Positions 44,745 through 53,899 of a stretch of DNA of 64,000 nt are shown piece after piece; position 1 is the first letter of the stretch, and every line of letters begins with the position of its first letter. This DNA is from an uncultured Clostridia bacterium. Its GTDB lineage: Bacteria > Bacillota > Clostridia > TANB77 > CAG-508. The stretch lies in assembly GCA_934141475.1 (NCBI GenBank), contig CAKPCG010000004.1:16338-80337 (forward strand), given 5' to 3'. A program made the position numbers and the translations under genes. The notes under the pieces were generated by a model. That model did not search any database, was not told the origin of the DNA, and saw only the letters and a program-made list of their open reading frames with translations.

Positions 44745-46424
44745 ATGCAAAAAAAAGGATACGTAAGTTTTGTATTACATGCACATCTTCCATTTATTCA
44801 CCACCCAGAAAGTAATGATTATTTAGAAGAATCATGGCTATATGAAGCAATTTCAGAAACATATATACCACTACTTAAAAATTTTAAAAGATTAGTAGAC
44901 GAAAATGTCAAATTTAGAATAACAATGTCAATGACTCCTCCTCTACTTTCAATGTTGGACAATAAATTATTACAACAAAAATATATTAACTACCTAGAAA
45001 ATCTAATTGAATTATCTGAAAAAGAAATAAAAAGAACCACATTTAATGAGAAAATGAACAATCTTTCAAAATATTATTATGAGAGATATTCTGAAGATTT
45101 AAGATTATTTAGAGATGAATTTAAATGTGATTTGATATCTCAGTTTAAACATTTCCAAGATATTGGTGTATTAGAAATTATAACATGTGGTGCAACTCAT
45201 GGATATTTCCCAATCTTATATGTAAATGAAAAAACTGTTAGAGCTCAAATTGCAGTTGGTGTTCAAACATATGAAAGATATTTCGGAAAAAAACCTCGTG
45301 GAATTTGGCTACCAGAATGTGGATATGTTCCTGAAGCAGATAAATATTTAAGAGAATTCGGAGTTGATTATGCAATTGTTGAAACTCATGGAGTTTTATA
45401 TGCTAATCCTACTCCTATTTACGGCACACTTGCCCCTATCGTTTCTCCTCAGGGATTTACTGTTTTTGGAAGAGACATGGAATCTTCTAGGCAAGTTTGG
45501 AGTTCTATAAATGGCTACCCAGGAGATTATAACTATAGAGATTTCTATAGAGATATTGGTTATGAAGCTGATTATGAATACATAAAGCCTTATATAGCAC
45601 ATAATGGTGTTAGAGTTCACACTGGTATAAAATATCATAGAATCACAGGAGACACCGACAATAAAGATATTTATGATATTAGATGGGCTAAAGATTCTGC
45701 TGAAAGACAAGCTGGACATTTTTTAAATTCTAGAACCGAACAAATTGAAAATGCGGCAAAATATATGAACAAACCTCCTATTGTACTTTGCCCATATGAT
45801 GCTGAACTTTATGGTCATTGGTGGTATGAAGGTCCATATTGGTTATATATATTATTTAAAAAAATTTACTATGATGAATGTAATTTTGAGCTTATTACAC
45901 CTTCTGAATATATGGACAAATATCCAGAAATTCAACAATGTCAACCATGTAGATCAAGTTGGGGTGCAAATGGTTATAGTGAAGTTTGGCTTAACCCTTC
46001 AAACGATTATGCACACAAACATTTACATACAGCAGGAGACAGAATGTGTGAACTGGCTTATAAATTTAGAGATTCATTTGAAACTTTAAACAATTTTGAA
46101 AATCAAATACAAGAACTAAAAAAAGATAAAAAACCTATAAATACAATCACTTCATCTTTAAAATATAAAACTGCAAAATTACAGGTTAGAGCCTTAAATC
46201 AAGCAGCTCGCGAACTACTTTTAGCACAAAGTAGCGATTGGCTATTTATCATTACTAATAACACAATGGTAGATTATGCACATAGAAGAATTAAAGACCA
46301 TATTGGTAGATTTACTAGACTTTATAATGAATTGAATTCTAATAAAATTGATAGAAAGTTTTTAAAAGAAATTGAGGAAAAAGATTGTGTTTTCCCAGAT
46401 ATTGATTATAGAATTTATTTATAG
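44745..46424 (+). CDS. GH57 1,4-alpha-glucan branching enzyme
   Basis: The 559-residue enzyme has the GH57 N-terminus GYVSFVLHAHLPFIHHPE and the nucleophile Glu191 in GIWLPECGY. The acid Asp352 is in CPYDAELYGHWWYEGP, with a C-terminal DUF1957 helical domain (about 420-540). It makes alpha-1,6 branches in glycogen-like glucans in the cytoplasm. No other glycogen genes are present; the DUF4912 gene upstream is its usual companion. The start codon is certain, but its ribosome binding site lies beyond a hairpin. Confidence 0.93.
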   Translation: MQKKGYVSFVLHAHLPFIHHPESNDYLEESWLYEAISETYIPLLKNFKRLVDENVKFRITMSMTPPLLSMLDNKLLQQKYINYLENLIELSEKEIKRTTFNEKMNNLSKYYYERYSEDLRLFRDEFKCDLISQFKHFQDIGVLEIITCGATHGYFPILYVNEKTVRAQIAVGVQTYERYFGKKPRGIWLPECGYVPEADKYLREFGVDYAIVETHGVLYANPTPIYGTLAPIVSPQGFTVFGRDMESSRQVWSSINGYPGDYNYRDFYRDIGYEADYEYIKPYIAHNGVRVHTGIKYHRITGDTDNKDIYDIRWAKDSAERQAGHFLNSRTEQIENAAKYMNKPPIVLCPYDAELYGHWWYEGPYWLYILFKKIYYDECNFELITPSEYMDKYPEIQQCQPCRSSWGANGYSEVWLNPSNDYAHKHLHTAGDRMCELAYKFRDSFETLNNFENQIQELKKDKKPINTITSSLKYKTAKLQVRALNQAARELLLAQSSDWLFIITNNTMVDYAHRRIKDHIGRFTRLYNELNSNKIDRKFLKEIEEKDCVFPDIDYRIYL

Positions 46425-46473
46425 TTTTTAGGTAGTAGTTTTTATTTATGACAGTTTTTATTTATAAATTTTA

Positions 46474-46504
46474 TGAATACTTCTTACAAGTTTTGTATAT
46501 ACTT
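46474..46504 (+). promoter_or_regulatory. SigG-like forespore promoter of sspH
   Basis: TGAATA (46474-46479), 18 bp, TATACTT (46498-46504) fits the SigG pattern (TGAATA, 17-18 bp, CATACTA) with two -10 mismatches. An 11-bp inverted repeat (46485-46495, 46512-46522) overlaps it. Confidence 0.5.
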
Positions 46505-46534
46505 TTTATATCAAAACTTGTAGGAGGTTTTTTT

Positions 46535-46705
46535 ATGGATATTAATCGTATAAATAGTATTTTGTCTAATGATGAAAAATTTGATGTTTTTTATGAAGAC
46601 AGACCTGTTTGGATACAAGGTGTTTCTAAGAATATTGCTAAAATTGGATTTGTAGATAATTTTGAAGAACTTGATGTTAAGATTTCTGAATTGTATGAAA
46701 AATAA
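46535..46705 (+). CDS. sspH: Small acid-soluble spore protein, H type
   Basis: The 56-residue protein matches the SspH family over its whole length (MDINRINSILSNDEKFDV, RPVWIQGVS, and a short acidic end). SspH proteins are made in the forespore and packed in the spore core. The ATG at 46535 is chosen over a farther-upstream in-frame start because TAGGAGG lies 7 nt before it and the family begins at this Met. A SigG-like promoter lies just upstream, consistent with forespore expression. Confidence 0.88.
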   Translation: MDINRINSILSNDEKFDVFYEDRPVWIQGVSKNIAKIGFVDNFEELDVKISELYEK

Positions 46706-46720
46706 TTTTTTAATGTGATT

Positions 46721-46764
46721 AAATTCCCTGAAATTATTGGTTGTATAATAATTTTAGGGAATTT
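46721..46764. other. Long hairpin between sspH and the Rpn gene
   Basis: An 18-bp stem with one G-U pair (46721-46738, 46747-46764) has an 8-nt loop. It lacks a clear U-run on either strand; it may mark the ends of the two convergent transcripts. Confidence 0.45.
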
Positions 46765-46801
46765 ATTAGTAAAATACTTTTGTTTTTTCAAACTTATTTT
46801 T

Positions 46802-47623
46802 TTATATATTTTTTAATTCTTCTAATGTTAAATTTGTTATTTTTTCAATTGTTTTTAAATCGATTCCTTCTTCTTTCATTTTTTTAGCTAGTTCTAGTGT
46901 TTTTTGTTTTTCTCCTTGCTCTAATCCCTTATCAAATCCAGCAGCTTCAACAGCTTTTTGATCCATTATATATTTTTCTCTTAATTCTGCTAGATACCTT
47001 TCATGTTTATCTTGGCTTATTTCATCTAATATTTCTTTTGCCTTTTTTATTTCCTTATTTTCCATATCAATCACCCTCGGATTATTTATAAATTTTACCC
47101 ATTCAGCTAACTTTGTGTTGTTCTTATATTTCTCAAATTTTGGTAGTTCAATTATAACAATCTCTATGGCGTCTGTCAATATTATGTTTCCATAATCTTC
47201 TTCTCTTAAATTCCATTTGGATACATATTTTTTTATTTCTTTTAATGATGGGATTTCGTAATCTGTGATTAAAATTGCTATACTTTTTTCGAGTTCTAAA
47301 TAATCTTTTCCTGATTTAATACTTTGTACATACATTTTACTGCAGTAGAATAAAATTCTTTTTTCTATATTTTTCTTATTTACTATTTGCATTTCTATAT
47401 CGCAATCGATGCTACCCTCTATTTTGGCTTTTACGTCTAATATTCCTACTTTGTCGTCTAGCATATCTTTGGGTAGAATTGTGTTTTCTTCTAGGATTAT
47501 GTCTGTAATGTTTTGATTTAATATTGCACTTAAGAAATTTTTTGTTATCGATTCATTTCCTTGACGTCCAAATATTCTTTTAAATACATAGTCTAGTTTT
47601 GGGTTTAGTAATTCTTGATTTAT
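46802..47623 (-). CDS. Rpn/PD-(D/E)XK nuclease family protein with no standard start codon
   Basis: From 47620 the frame reads NQELLNPKLDYVFKRIFGRQ, the usual beginning of Rpn-type (formerly transposase_31) nucleases. It continues to DIEMQIV, which carries the Glu-x-Gln of the nuclease core, and to a C-terminal KGLEQGEKQ region. Where Met is expected there is ATA (47621-47623), 12 nt after AAGGAG, and an in-frame TAA lies just upstream. The first ATG (47464) would remove about 53 conserved residues. The gene is therefore either silenced, translated from ATA, or expressed as a fragment (46802-47464). Confidence 0.65.
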   Translation of the reverse strand: MNQELLNPKLDYVFKRIFGRQGNESITKNFLSAILNQNITDIILEENTILPKDMLDDKVGILDVKAKIEGSIDCDIEMQIVNKKNIEKRILFYCSKMYVQSIKSGKDYLELEKSIAILITDYEIPSLKEIKKYVSKWNLREEDYGNIILTDAIEIVIIELPKFEKYKNNTKLAEWVKFINNPRVIDMENKEIKKAKEILDEISQDKHERYLAELREKYIMDQKAVEAAGFDKGLEQGEKQKTLELAKKMKEEGIDLKTIEKITNLTLEELKNI

Positions 47624-47887
47624 TTTTTATCACTTCTCCTTTTCACCTGGTTTTAATACCACTCTAATTTCTCTAATATTGAATTTATTGCTTTTTTAAT
47701 TCGACTAATTAAATATTAATGAATTAAAATAAACTTTGAAATTAATTAAGCATTAGATTATAAAAAATTGATGAATTTAATTAAAATTAATTAAATTTTA
47801 TTAAATAATATAATTGAGTTTGAAAAAACATTATAATATTAACATATTTTCTCTATATTTTCAAGCAAAAATATAAAAACATAACTG
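47624..47887. other. Very A/T-rich gap with repeated AATTAA
   Basis: No gene is visible. AATTAA, often inside TTAATTAA-like strings, recurs many times between 47700 and 47820. This could bend DNA or act as an upstream promoter element, but no specific function is supported. Confidence 0.4.
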
Positions 47888-47928
47888 AAAAATGCCTATA
47901 AGATTAAATTATCCTATAGACATTTTTT
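47888..47928 (-). terminator. Terminator of glyS
   Basis: AAAATG-CTATA pairs with TATAG-CATTTT around an A/T loop, with one bulge on each side; a short T-run follows on the minus strand. Confidence 0.6.
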
Positions 47929-47929
47929 A

Positions 47930-49312
47930 TTAAAATTTAATTTTCTCTTTTATCCAATTTTCTATTTCATCAATTGGTATTCTTACTTGTTCCATTGTAT
48001 CTCTGTCTCTAATTGTTACTTGGTTATCATTTAAAGTATCAAAATCCACTGTTATACAATATGGAGTTCCAATTTCGTCTTCTCTTCTATAACGTTTTCC
48101 TATTGAACCTGTTTCGTCATAGTCACACATAAATGATTTTGCAAGTTTATCATGTAGCTCAACAGCTTTTGCAGATAATTTTTTTGATAAAGGAAGCACA
48201 GCTGCTTTATATGGTGCTAATGCAGGATGCATATGTAACACTGTTCTTGTATCTCCTTCTGCAATTTCCTGTTCTTCATATGCGTTACATAAGAACATTA
48301 ATATTAATCTGTCTACACCTACAGATGGTTCTATTACAAAAGGTACATATTTTTCCCCAGTATCTGGGTCTTGGTATGTTAAGTCTTGTTTTGTTGCTTC
48401 CATATGTCTTGATAAATCATAATTTGTTCTATCTGCAATTCCCCATACTTCTCCCCATCCAAATGGGAATCTATATTCTATATCAGCTGTTGCTTTACTA
48501 TAGAATGATAGTTCTTCTTTTGTATGGTTTCTAAATCTTATATCTTCTTCTTTAGCACCTAAAGATAATAAGAAATTACGGCAATATTCCTTCCAGTATT
48601 CATGCCATTGTAAATCTGTATCTGGTTTGCAGAAAAATTCTATTTCCATTTGTTCAAATTCACGGGTTCTAAATATAAAGTTTCCAGGTGTAATTTCGTT
48701 TCTAAATGCTTTACCTTGTTGGCATATACCCATTGGTAATTTTCTTCTTGTTGTTCTTAATACATTTTTGAAATTTACAAATATACCTTGTGCTGTTTCT
48801 GGACGCAAATAGATTTCTGATTTTGCATCTTCAGTTACTCCTTGGAATGTTTTGAACATTAAATTAAATTTTCTTATTGATGTATAATCTAAACTTCCAC
48901 AGTTTGGACATACAATGTTATTATCATTTATATATTTTACTGTTTCTTCATCTGACCATCCATCGGCAATAACATCTTTTCCGTTTTTTGCAGCCCATTC
49001 TTCTATTAGTTTGTCTGCTCTGTGTCTTGTTTTACATTTTTTACAATCTATTAAAGGGTCTGAAAATCCTGCTACATGACCTGTTGTTACCCATACTTGT
49101 GGATTCATAAGTATAGCACTATCTAGTCCAACATTATATTTATTTTCTTGTACCATTTTTTTCATCCATGCTTTTTTTATATTATTTTTTAATTCTACTC
49201 CTAGTGGTCCATAATCCCATGTATTTGAAAGTCCACCATATATTTCTGAACCTGGATATACATATCCTCTTGCTTTACATAGGTTAACTATTTTTTCCAT
49301 TGAATCTAGCAT
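47930..49312 (-). CDS. glyS: Glycyl-tRNA synthetase, single-chain class II
   Basis: The 460-residue enzyme is the homodimeric (alpha2) type. It has [20 protein letters not shown] and class II motif 2 ([28 protein letters not shown]). Motif 3 is [10 protein letters not shown], with a C-terminal anticodon-binding domain. A zinc-like pair CKKC and CPNC is present. It charges tRNA-Gly. No T-box leader is seen: only about 30 nt separate the promoter at 49345-49373 from the start. Confidence 0.95.
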   Translation of the reverse strand: MLDSMEKIVNLCKARGYVYPGSEIYGGLSNTWDYGPLGVELKNNIKKAWMKKMVQENKYNVGLDSAILMNPQVWVTTGHVAGFSDPLIDCKKCKTRHRADKLIEEWAAKNGKDVIADGWSDEETVKYINDNNIVCPNCGSLDYTSIRKFNLMFKTFQGVTEDAKSEIYLRPETAQGIFVNFKNVLRTTRRKLPMGICQQGKAFRNEITPGNFIFRTREFEQMEIEFFCKPDTDLQWHEYWKEYCRNFLLSLGAKEEDIRFRNHTKEELSFYSKATADIEYRFPFGWGEVWGIADRTNYDLSRHMEATKQDLTYQDPDTGEKYVPFVIEPSVGVDRLILMFLCNAYEEQEIAEGDTRTVLHMHPALAPYKAAVLPLSKKLSAKAVELHDKLAKSFMCDYDETGSIGKRYRREDEIGTPYCITVDFDTLNDNQVTIRDRDTMEQVRIPIDEIENWIKEKIKF

Positions 49313-49344
49313 CTTTCATTCTCCCTTTCATTTTTGATTTTTTA

Positions 49345-49373
49345 GTTATATCATATTTTTTATTTCTTATCAA
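49345..49373 (-). promoter_or_regulatory. Promoter of glyS
   Basis: The minus strand has TTGATA (49368-49373), 17 bp, TATAAC (49345-49350). Confidence 0.68.
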
Positions 49374-49401
49374 GTATTAAATTGTTTTTTTATACATTAT
49401 T

Positions 49402-50691
49402 TTATATATTTTTACATGCCTTTACTTTAATTATTTTTTTATTTGAAACTTTTTCTATTTTATAAATTATTTTTTCTGTTTCTACTATTGGTTTTTCTCC
49501 ATCTTTTGGTATTCTATCTAGTTTTTTTATTAAATAACCACCTAAAGTATCTACATCTTCATCATCTATTCTGATATCCAAATATTTTTCTACATCATAT
49601 AAAGCAATACTTCCATCAAATATAAATGTATTATTATCTACTTTTTTTATTTTATCTGTTTCTTTGTCATATTCATCATATATTTCTCCAACTATTTCCT
49701 CCAAAATGTCTTCCATAGTCACCATTCCTGCTGTTCCACCATATTCATCAACTATAATGGCAATTTGTTTTTTTCCTTTTCTTAATTCTTGAAATAATTC
49801 ATTTACTTTTTTAGTTTCAGAAACAAAATATGCCTCTTTTACTAATGATTTTATTTTTGAATTTTTATTTTTGTTTGATATTAATAAATCTTTTATATAT
49901 ATAATTCCCTTTATATCATCCATACTTTTATCATATACAGGAATTCTACTATAACGCATATCTTCTGATAACTTTTCTATTACATCAGAAATACTCATAT
50001 TTATATCTAACGCAAACATTTTATTTCTTGGTACCATTATTTCAGATACAACTTTGTCATTAAACTCAAAAACATTATTTATCATTTCTTTTTCAGCAAC
50101 TTCTATTGTTCCTTTTTCTTCACCAACATCTACCATCATTCTAATTTCTTCTTCTGTTACATTATCTTCTTCTTCACCTGTTACTCCAAATATTTTTGAT
50201 ACAATATTTGTTGATAAAGTTAAAAATTTTACAAATGGAGCAGTAATTATTGATATTGTTTTTATTATTCCTATACTTGCAAATGATACCTTCTCATAGT
50301 ATTTCATTGCTATTCTTTTTGGTACTAGTTCTCCAAATACTAAAGTAAAATATGATAAAATTATTGTTATAATTATTATTGAAACACTTTTCCATGTTGC
50401 TATTGAAACATTTGGCATAGCTTGGTTTAGAATTGGTGCTAATTTATCTGCAAAAGTATCTGATGCAAACGCACTTGATAAAAATCCAGCTAAAGTGACA
50501 CCTATTTGAATCGTAGCTAAAAATTTACTTGGATTTTTTAGCATATTTTGAATTTTCTTTGCTTTTTTATTGCCCTCCCTTGCCTGAACATCGATTTTCG
50601 CATCATTTAATGATATAAAAGCAATTTCTGCTGAAGCAAAAAAAGCATTTATCATTATTAGTATTACTAAAACTATTATACTTCCTAACAT
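49402..50691 (-). CDS. CorC/HlyC-type CNNM transporter-like protein
   Basis: The 429-residue protein has a DUF21 membrane domain (1-190; NAFFASAEIAFISL, VFGELVPKRIA), two CBS domains (about 205-330; MVPRNKMF) and a C-terminal CorC_HlyC domain (about 345-425; DDEDVDTLGGYL). Bacterial CNNM homologues move Mg2+ or regulate its transport; the name hemolysin is historical. The ribosome binding site is separated from the ATG by a hairpin, as in the GH57 gene. It follows a glycosyltransferase gene in the same direction. Confidence 0.9.
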   Translation of the reverse strand: MLGSIIVLVILIMINAFFASAEIAFISLNDAKIDVQAREGNKKAKKIQNMLKNPSKFLATIQIGVTLAGFLSSAFASDTFADKLAPILNQAMPNVSIATWKSVSIIIITIILSYFTLVFGELVPKRIAMKYYEKVSFASIGIIKTISIITAPFVKFLTLSTNIVSKIFGVTGEEEDNVTEEEIRMMVDVGEEKGTIEVAEKEMINNVFEFNDKVVSEIMVPRNKMFALDINMSISDVIEKLSEDMRYSRIPVYDKSMDDIKGIIYIKDLLISNKNKNSKIKSLVKEAYFVSETKKVNELFQELRKGKKQIAIIVDEYGGTAGMVTMEDILEEIVGEIYDEYDKETDKIKKVDNNTFIFDGSIALYDVEKYLDIRIDDEDVDTLGGYLIKKLDRIPKDGEKPIVETEKIIYKIEKVSNKKIIKVKACKNI

Positions 50692-50727
50692 TTTATTTTG
50701 TATGATATTTTTATCATACTCTCCTTT
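50692..50727 (-). promoter_or_regulatory. 5' leader: SD, hairpin, start codon (CorC/HlyC gene)
   Basis: On the minus strand AAAGGAG (50721-50727) is followed by one A, an 8-bp perfect stem with AAAA loop (50700-50719), then AAAATAAA and the ATG at 50691. SD-ATG distance is 29 nt, the same as at 44709-44744, and 9 nt if the hairpin is skipped. Confidence 0.6.
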
Positions 50728-50746
50728 CTTTACATTTGTATTTAGA

Positions 50747-51658
50747 TCAGCAGTATTTTACTTCTAACATCACTCTTTTAAAAAACTGTTTTACATTTCT
50801 TATTTTTATATTTTTGGCTATTTTTCTTTCTTTTAGTTCGTTTTCATACCATGTTTTATTTTCACCATTTAAATCATTAACAACAGCAAGTACAGAATTT
50901 GTTGCAAATATAGCTAAATTTTCTTTAGATATTTTTTTAATTCTCATTTTTCTTGCTTCTCTTATAAGATTATCATAGTGAACTAATTTATCTTGCAGTT
51001 TTTTTCTATTTTTTTCCTCGTTTTGAGTTCTCATTATACTATTTTGGCTTTGAACATAATAATATTCATTTTTATTTATAGAAACCATAGATTTAGCATT
51101 AAATATAATTAATGGCATTACTGCAAAATCTTCGTGATACATTCCCTTTGGAAACTCCATTATTATTTCTTTTTTTATTGCATAATTCCATAAGCAATCT
51201 ATTAAATTATCTTTTCCAAATAATAAATTAAATCCTGTTTCTCCATTTACATTTTCAAATGCCACAGAAGCATTTTTAGATATTTCTTCCTGATTTTCAT
51301 TTACAAATGTTGCATTCCATTTTATTAAATCTATATTTTTATTTATATAAGTTTCAATATCTCTTAATAAATATTTAGAAACATAATCATCACTATCTAC
51401 AAAAATTATATATTCTCCAATAGCTTGGTTTACTCCATAGTTTCTTGTATCTGCAACTCCTGTGTTTTCTTTGCTGAAATACTTTACTTTTTTTTGATTT
51501 TTGTATTTTTTCATCAGCTCACTCAGGTCATCATTTGACCCATCGTCTACAACTATTACTTCATAATCAATATTTGTTCCTTCTTGGTTTATTATAGAAT
51601 TTACAGCTCTTTCAATAGTTTTGCAAGCATTATATGCTGGTATAATAAAACTTATCAT
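50747..51658 (-). CDS. Glycosyltransferase family 2
   Basis: The 303-residue enzyme has IIPAYNACKTIERA, DDGSNDD, VADTRNYGV and DSDDYVS, the donor and metal sites of family 2. It sits after a family 4 glycosyltransferase and recX in a minus-strand cluster away from the main polysaccharide locus, so it may make a separate glycan or glycolipid. Its AAAGGAG lies 15 nt before the ATG, longer than optimal. Confidence 0.88.
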   Translation of the reverse strand: MISFIIPAYNACKTIERAVNSIINQEGTNIDYEVIVVDDGSNDDLSELMKKYKNQKKVKYFSKENTGVADTRNYGVNQAIGEYIIFVDSDDYVSKYLLRDIETYINKNIDLIKWNATFVNENQEEISKNASVAFENVNGETGFNLLFGKDNLIDCLWNYAIKKEIIMEFPKGMYHEDFAVMPLIIFNAKSMVSINKNEYYYVQSQNSIMRTQNEEKNRKKLQDKLVHYDNLIREARKMRIKKISKENLAIFATNSVLAVVNDLNGENKTWYENELKERKIAKNIKIRNVKQFFKRVMLEVKYC

Positions 51659-51678
51659 TTTTATAAATTATCTCTCCT

Positions 51679-52752
51679 TTATTTTATAATTTGTTCTAGT
51701 TTTTTTATTATGTTTTCATTATATTTTTCGGGACTAAAGTCTTCCATATTAAATCCATCTTCCAAATATTTTTTCATTCCTTCATATACACCTTTTTCAG
51801 ATTTTTCTACAACAATTCCATATTTATCTTTTATGTCTTTTTTACTGTCAGATACATCTGTTGTAACTATTGCTTTACCTAAAATTAGACTTTCTATAAA
51901 TACTACTGGGTATCCTTCAAAATCTGATGACATTAATAAACAATCACTTTTTTGTAAATATGGATATGGATTTAGTTTTTTTCCTAAAAATTCTATATTT
52001 TTTATATCTTTTGCCATTTTTTTATATTCTTCTGTTTGCGGACCTTCTCCTACAAAAATAACTTTAAAAATATAACCCTCTTCATTTAATTTTTTCGTTG
52101 CATTTATTATTCTGCTTAGTTTTTTTTGCTTTTCATCATGTCTTCCTAAATTTATAAATGTTATTATATTAGGTTCTTGTGTATAGTCTTTTACTTCTTC
52201 TTTTGCTTGATTTTTAACTTTTTCATAATCTATTAAATTATTACATTGTATGCATTTTTCTTTTAAATCTTTAAAATTATTTGTAAACACTTCTTCATCA
52301 TTTTGTGATACAAATATTATTTTTTTAAATTCATTTATCTTTACTTTTGCAAAGAAATTTTTATATTCAGTTATATCATTATTAAAAAAGTTCATATAAT
52401 CATTGTGTATCCAAATTGCATTATTTGTACTTGCACATCTTGCAACAAATGATGATGAATAACTATATGTTGCATAACAAGCAGAAAAATCGAATTTATT
52501 TTTATATTTTATTTTAAATAATTGCTGTTTAAGAAAATTTATTGCTTTTCTTAAAACAATATTTTTATTGTTATTGGGCTTATATGTAATAATTTTTATA
52601 TCTTTGGGTAGCTCTTTTAGAAAGATTCCTTCTTTTTTTTCTAAAGCTAGTGTTATATCATATTTTTTGTGTATATTTTTAAGTAAAGTTATTAGTGCTG
52701 TTTCTATTCCTCCAACATCAAGAGCATATGCAGAAAATAGTATTTTTTTCAT
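51679..52752 (-). CDS. Glycosyltransferase family 4
   Basis: The 357-residue GT-B enzyme has DVGGIETALITLL near the N-terminus, NLGRHDEKQK in the donor-domain opening, and MSSDFEGYPVVFIESLILGK (EX7E motif). It probably acts with the next gene. A ribosome site AAGGGAG lies within the end of recX; a small hairpin (AGGAT/ATCCT) stands between it and the ATG, a weaker example of the SD-hairpin-start arrangement. Confidence 0.88.
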   Translation of the reverse strand: MKKILFSAYALDVGGIETALITLLKNIHKKYDITLALEKKEGIFLKELPKDIKIITYKPNNNKNIVLRKAINFLKQQLFKIKYKNKFDFSACYATYSYSSSFVARCASTNNAIWIHNDYMNFFNNDITEYKNFFAKVKINEFKKIIFVSQNDEEVFTNNFKDLKEKCIQCNNLIDYEKVKNQAKEEVKDYTQEPNIITFINLGRHDEKQKKLSRIINATKKLNEEGYIFKVIFVGEGPQTEEYKKMAKDIKNIEFLGKKLNPYPYLQKSDCLLMSSDFEGYPVVFIESLILGKAIVTTDVSDSKKDIKDKYGIVVEKSEKGVYEGMKKYLEDGFNMEDFSPEKYNENIIKKLEQIIK

Positions 52753-52773
52753 TTTACATCATTACAGGATTTT

Positions 52774-53235
52774 TCATCCTTCTCCCTTCACTATTTTATC
52801 TAATGCTTTATTTATATTGTCCTTTTTGTATCCTTTTTTTAGTAAATACGTTATTATATCTTGTTTTTCCATGTCTTTTTGTTTTTTTAAGATTATTTTT
52901 TTTGCAGAATTTATTTCGTATTCTGTTAATTCTTCTTTGTTTTCATAAAAATAATCTTCTATTAAATTTTTATTTAATCCTTTTGCTATAAGTTTATATC
53001 GTAATTCCATAGTAGAAAGACTTTTTAAAATTTTAAAATTATTTATTATTTTCTCAATATAATCATTATCATCAATATATTTTGCTTGTTTTAGGTATTC
53101 AATTATATTTTCTAACATCTCTTCTTCTATTGAATTTTGGAATTTTTTTCTAACTTCGTTTTCCGTTCTTTTTTTGTATAATATGTATCTTAATACTTTT
53201 GTTTTTTCCTTATCAAAGTCTTCTGCTGAATACAT
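52774..53235 (-). CDS. recX: RecX regulator of RecA
   Basis: The 153-residue protein shows the RecX three-helix repeats: ALRYILYKKRTENEVRKKF-like first repeat, YIDDNDYIEKIINNFK, and MELRYKLIAKGLNKN. RecX binds RecA filaments and limits recombination. recA is not in the window. A promoter (53263-53291) and an AGGAGGA site precede it; two glycosyltransferase genes follow, which is not a usual partnership. Confidence 0.85.
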   Translation of the reverse strand: MYSAEDFDKEKTKVLRYILYKKRTENEVRKKFQNSIEEEMLENIIEYLKQAKYIDDNDYIEKIINNFKILKSLSTMELRYKLIAKGLNKNLIEDYFYENKEELTEYEINSAKKIILKKQKDMEKQDIITYLLKKGYKKDNINKALDKIVKGEG

Positions 53236-53262
53236 TTAAAACTTCCTCCTAATTTGGCTTTT

Positions 53263-53291
53263 ATTTTATCAAATTTTTGTTATTTTTACAA
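53263..53291 (-). promoter_or_regulatory. Promoter of recX
   Basis: The minus strand has TTGTAA (53286-53291), 17 bp, TAAAAT (53263-53268), about 27 nt before the start. Confidence 0.62.
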
Positions 53292-53406
53292 TAATTCTTA
53301 ATAATATTTTTTATTATTTTTTGGAAAAATATATAGACAAAATGTCTTTTTTTGTGTTAATATAATGTTATTGTAAATAATAAAGAAATTTTAAGGAGGA
53401 ATAATT

Positions 53407-53769
53407 ATGTCAAAATTTACAAAAATAGTATTTTTATTCATAGTTGCTGTGTCGTTTTCATTTACATATTGCTATGGAATTGACTTAAATTTAACAGAAA
53501 ACTCTACAACTACAAATTCTAGTAGTTCTTCTAGCAGTTCTTCTAATAGTACAAGTCAAAATACTTCATCTAGTTCAGGAACACAAAAACAATCATCAAA
53601 TACTACATCAAATTCCTCAAATAGTTCTTCAACAGTAAGTAGTGTATCTAATGTTCAAAAATCAGGAAATTCTACAATTACAAACATTATAAATATAGCT
53701 TTAATTGTAATTGGTGTTTTATTGATTTTATTTGCAATTGCAATTTTAATAAGATTAAGCAATAATTAA
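53407..53769 (+). CDS. Small Ser/Thr/Asn-rich membrane protein
   Basis: The 120-residue protein has a signal peptide (cleavage near CYG-ID), a Ser/Thr/Asn-rich stretch (about 30-85) and one C-terminal membrane helix (about 90-115) ending RLSNN. No family is recognised. The layout, a stalk between two hydrophobic ends, resembles a small surface or spore-envelope protein. The AAGGAGGAA site is strong and a terminator follows (53776-53811). The next gene has the same layout, suggesting a related pair. Confidence 0.7.
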   Translation: MSKFTKIVFLFIVAVSFSFTYCYGIDLNLTENSTTTNSSSSSSSSSNSTSQNTSSSSGTQKQSSNTTSNSSNSSSTVSSVSNVQKSGNSTITNIINIALIVIGVLLILFAIAILIRLSNN

Positions 53770-53775
53770 TTTATT

Positions 53776-53811
53776 CAAGCAATACTTAAAAGGATTGCTT
53801 GATTATTTTTT
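53776..53811 (+). terminator. Terminator after the gene at 53407-53769
   Basis: CAAGCAAT/ATTGCTTG (53776-53783, 53794-53801) is followed by ATTATTTTTT. Confidence 0.75.
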
Positions 53812-53899
53812 GAATTTTTTTCATAGTATATTTTGCTCTAAAAAATTAATACTATAACTAGGTTTATTTTTAAACCAAGTTTTTTTGGAGGACAAAAAT

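Noticed and set aside
46802..47623. Insertion sequence (the family is often labelled transposase)
   Set aside because: No terminal inverted repeats or target duplication were seen; Rpn proteins are nucleases and do not form a classic IS.
49313..49401. T-box leader before glyS
   Set aside because: Only about 30 nt lie between the promoter and the start codon, too short for a T-box, and no terminator hairpin is present.
53335..53347. Operator-like AGACA-AAA-TGTCT before the gene at 53407
   Set aside because: The palindrome is short, and the -35 of this promoter is unclear; there is nothing to link it to a regulator.
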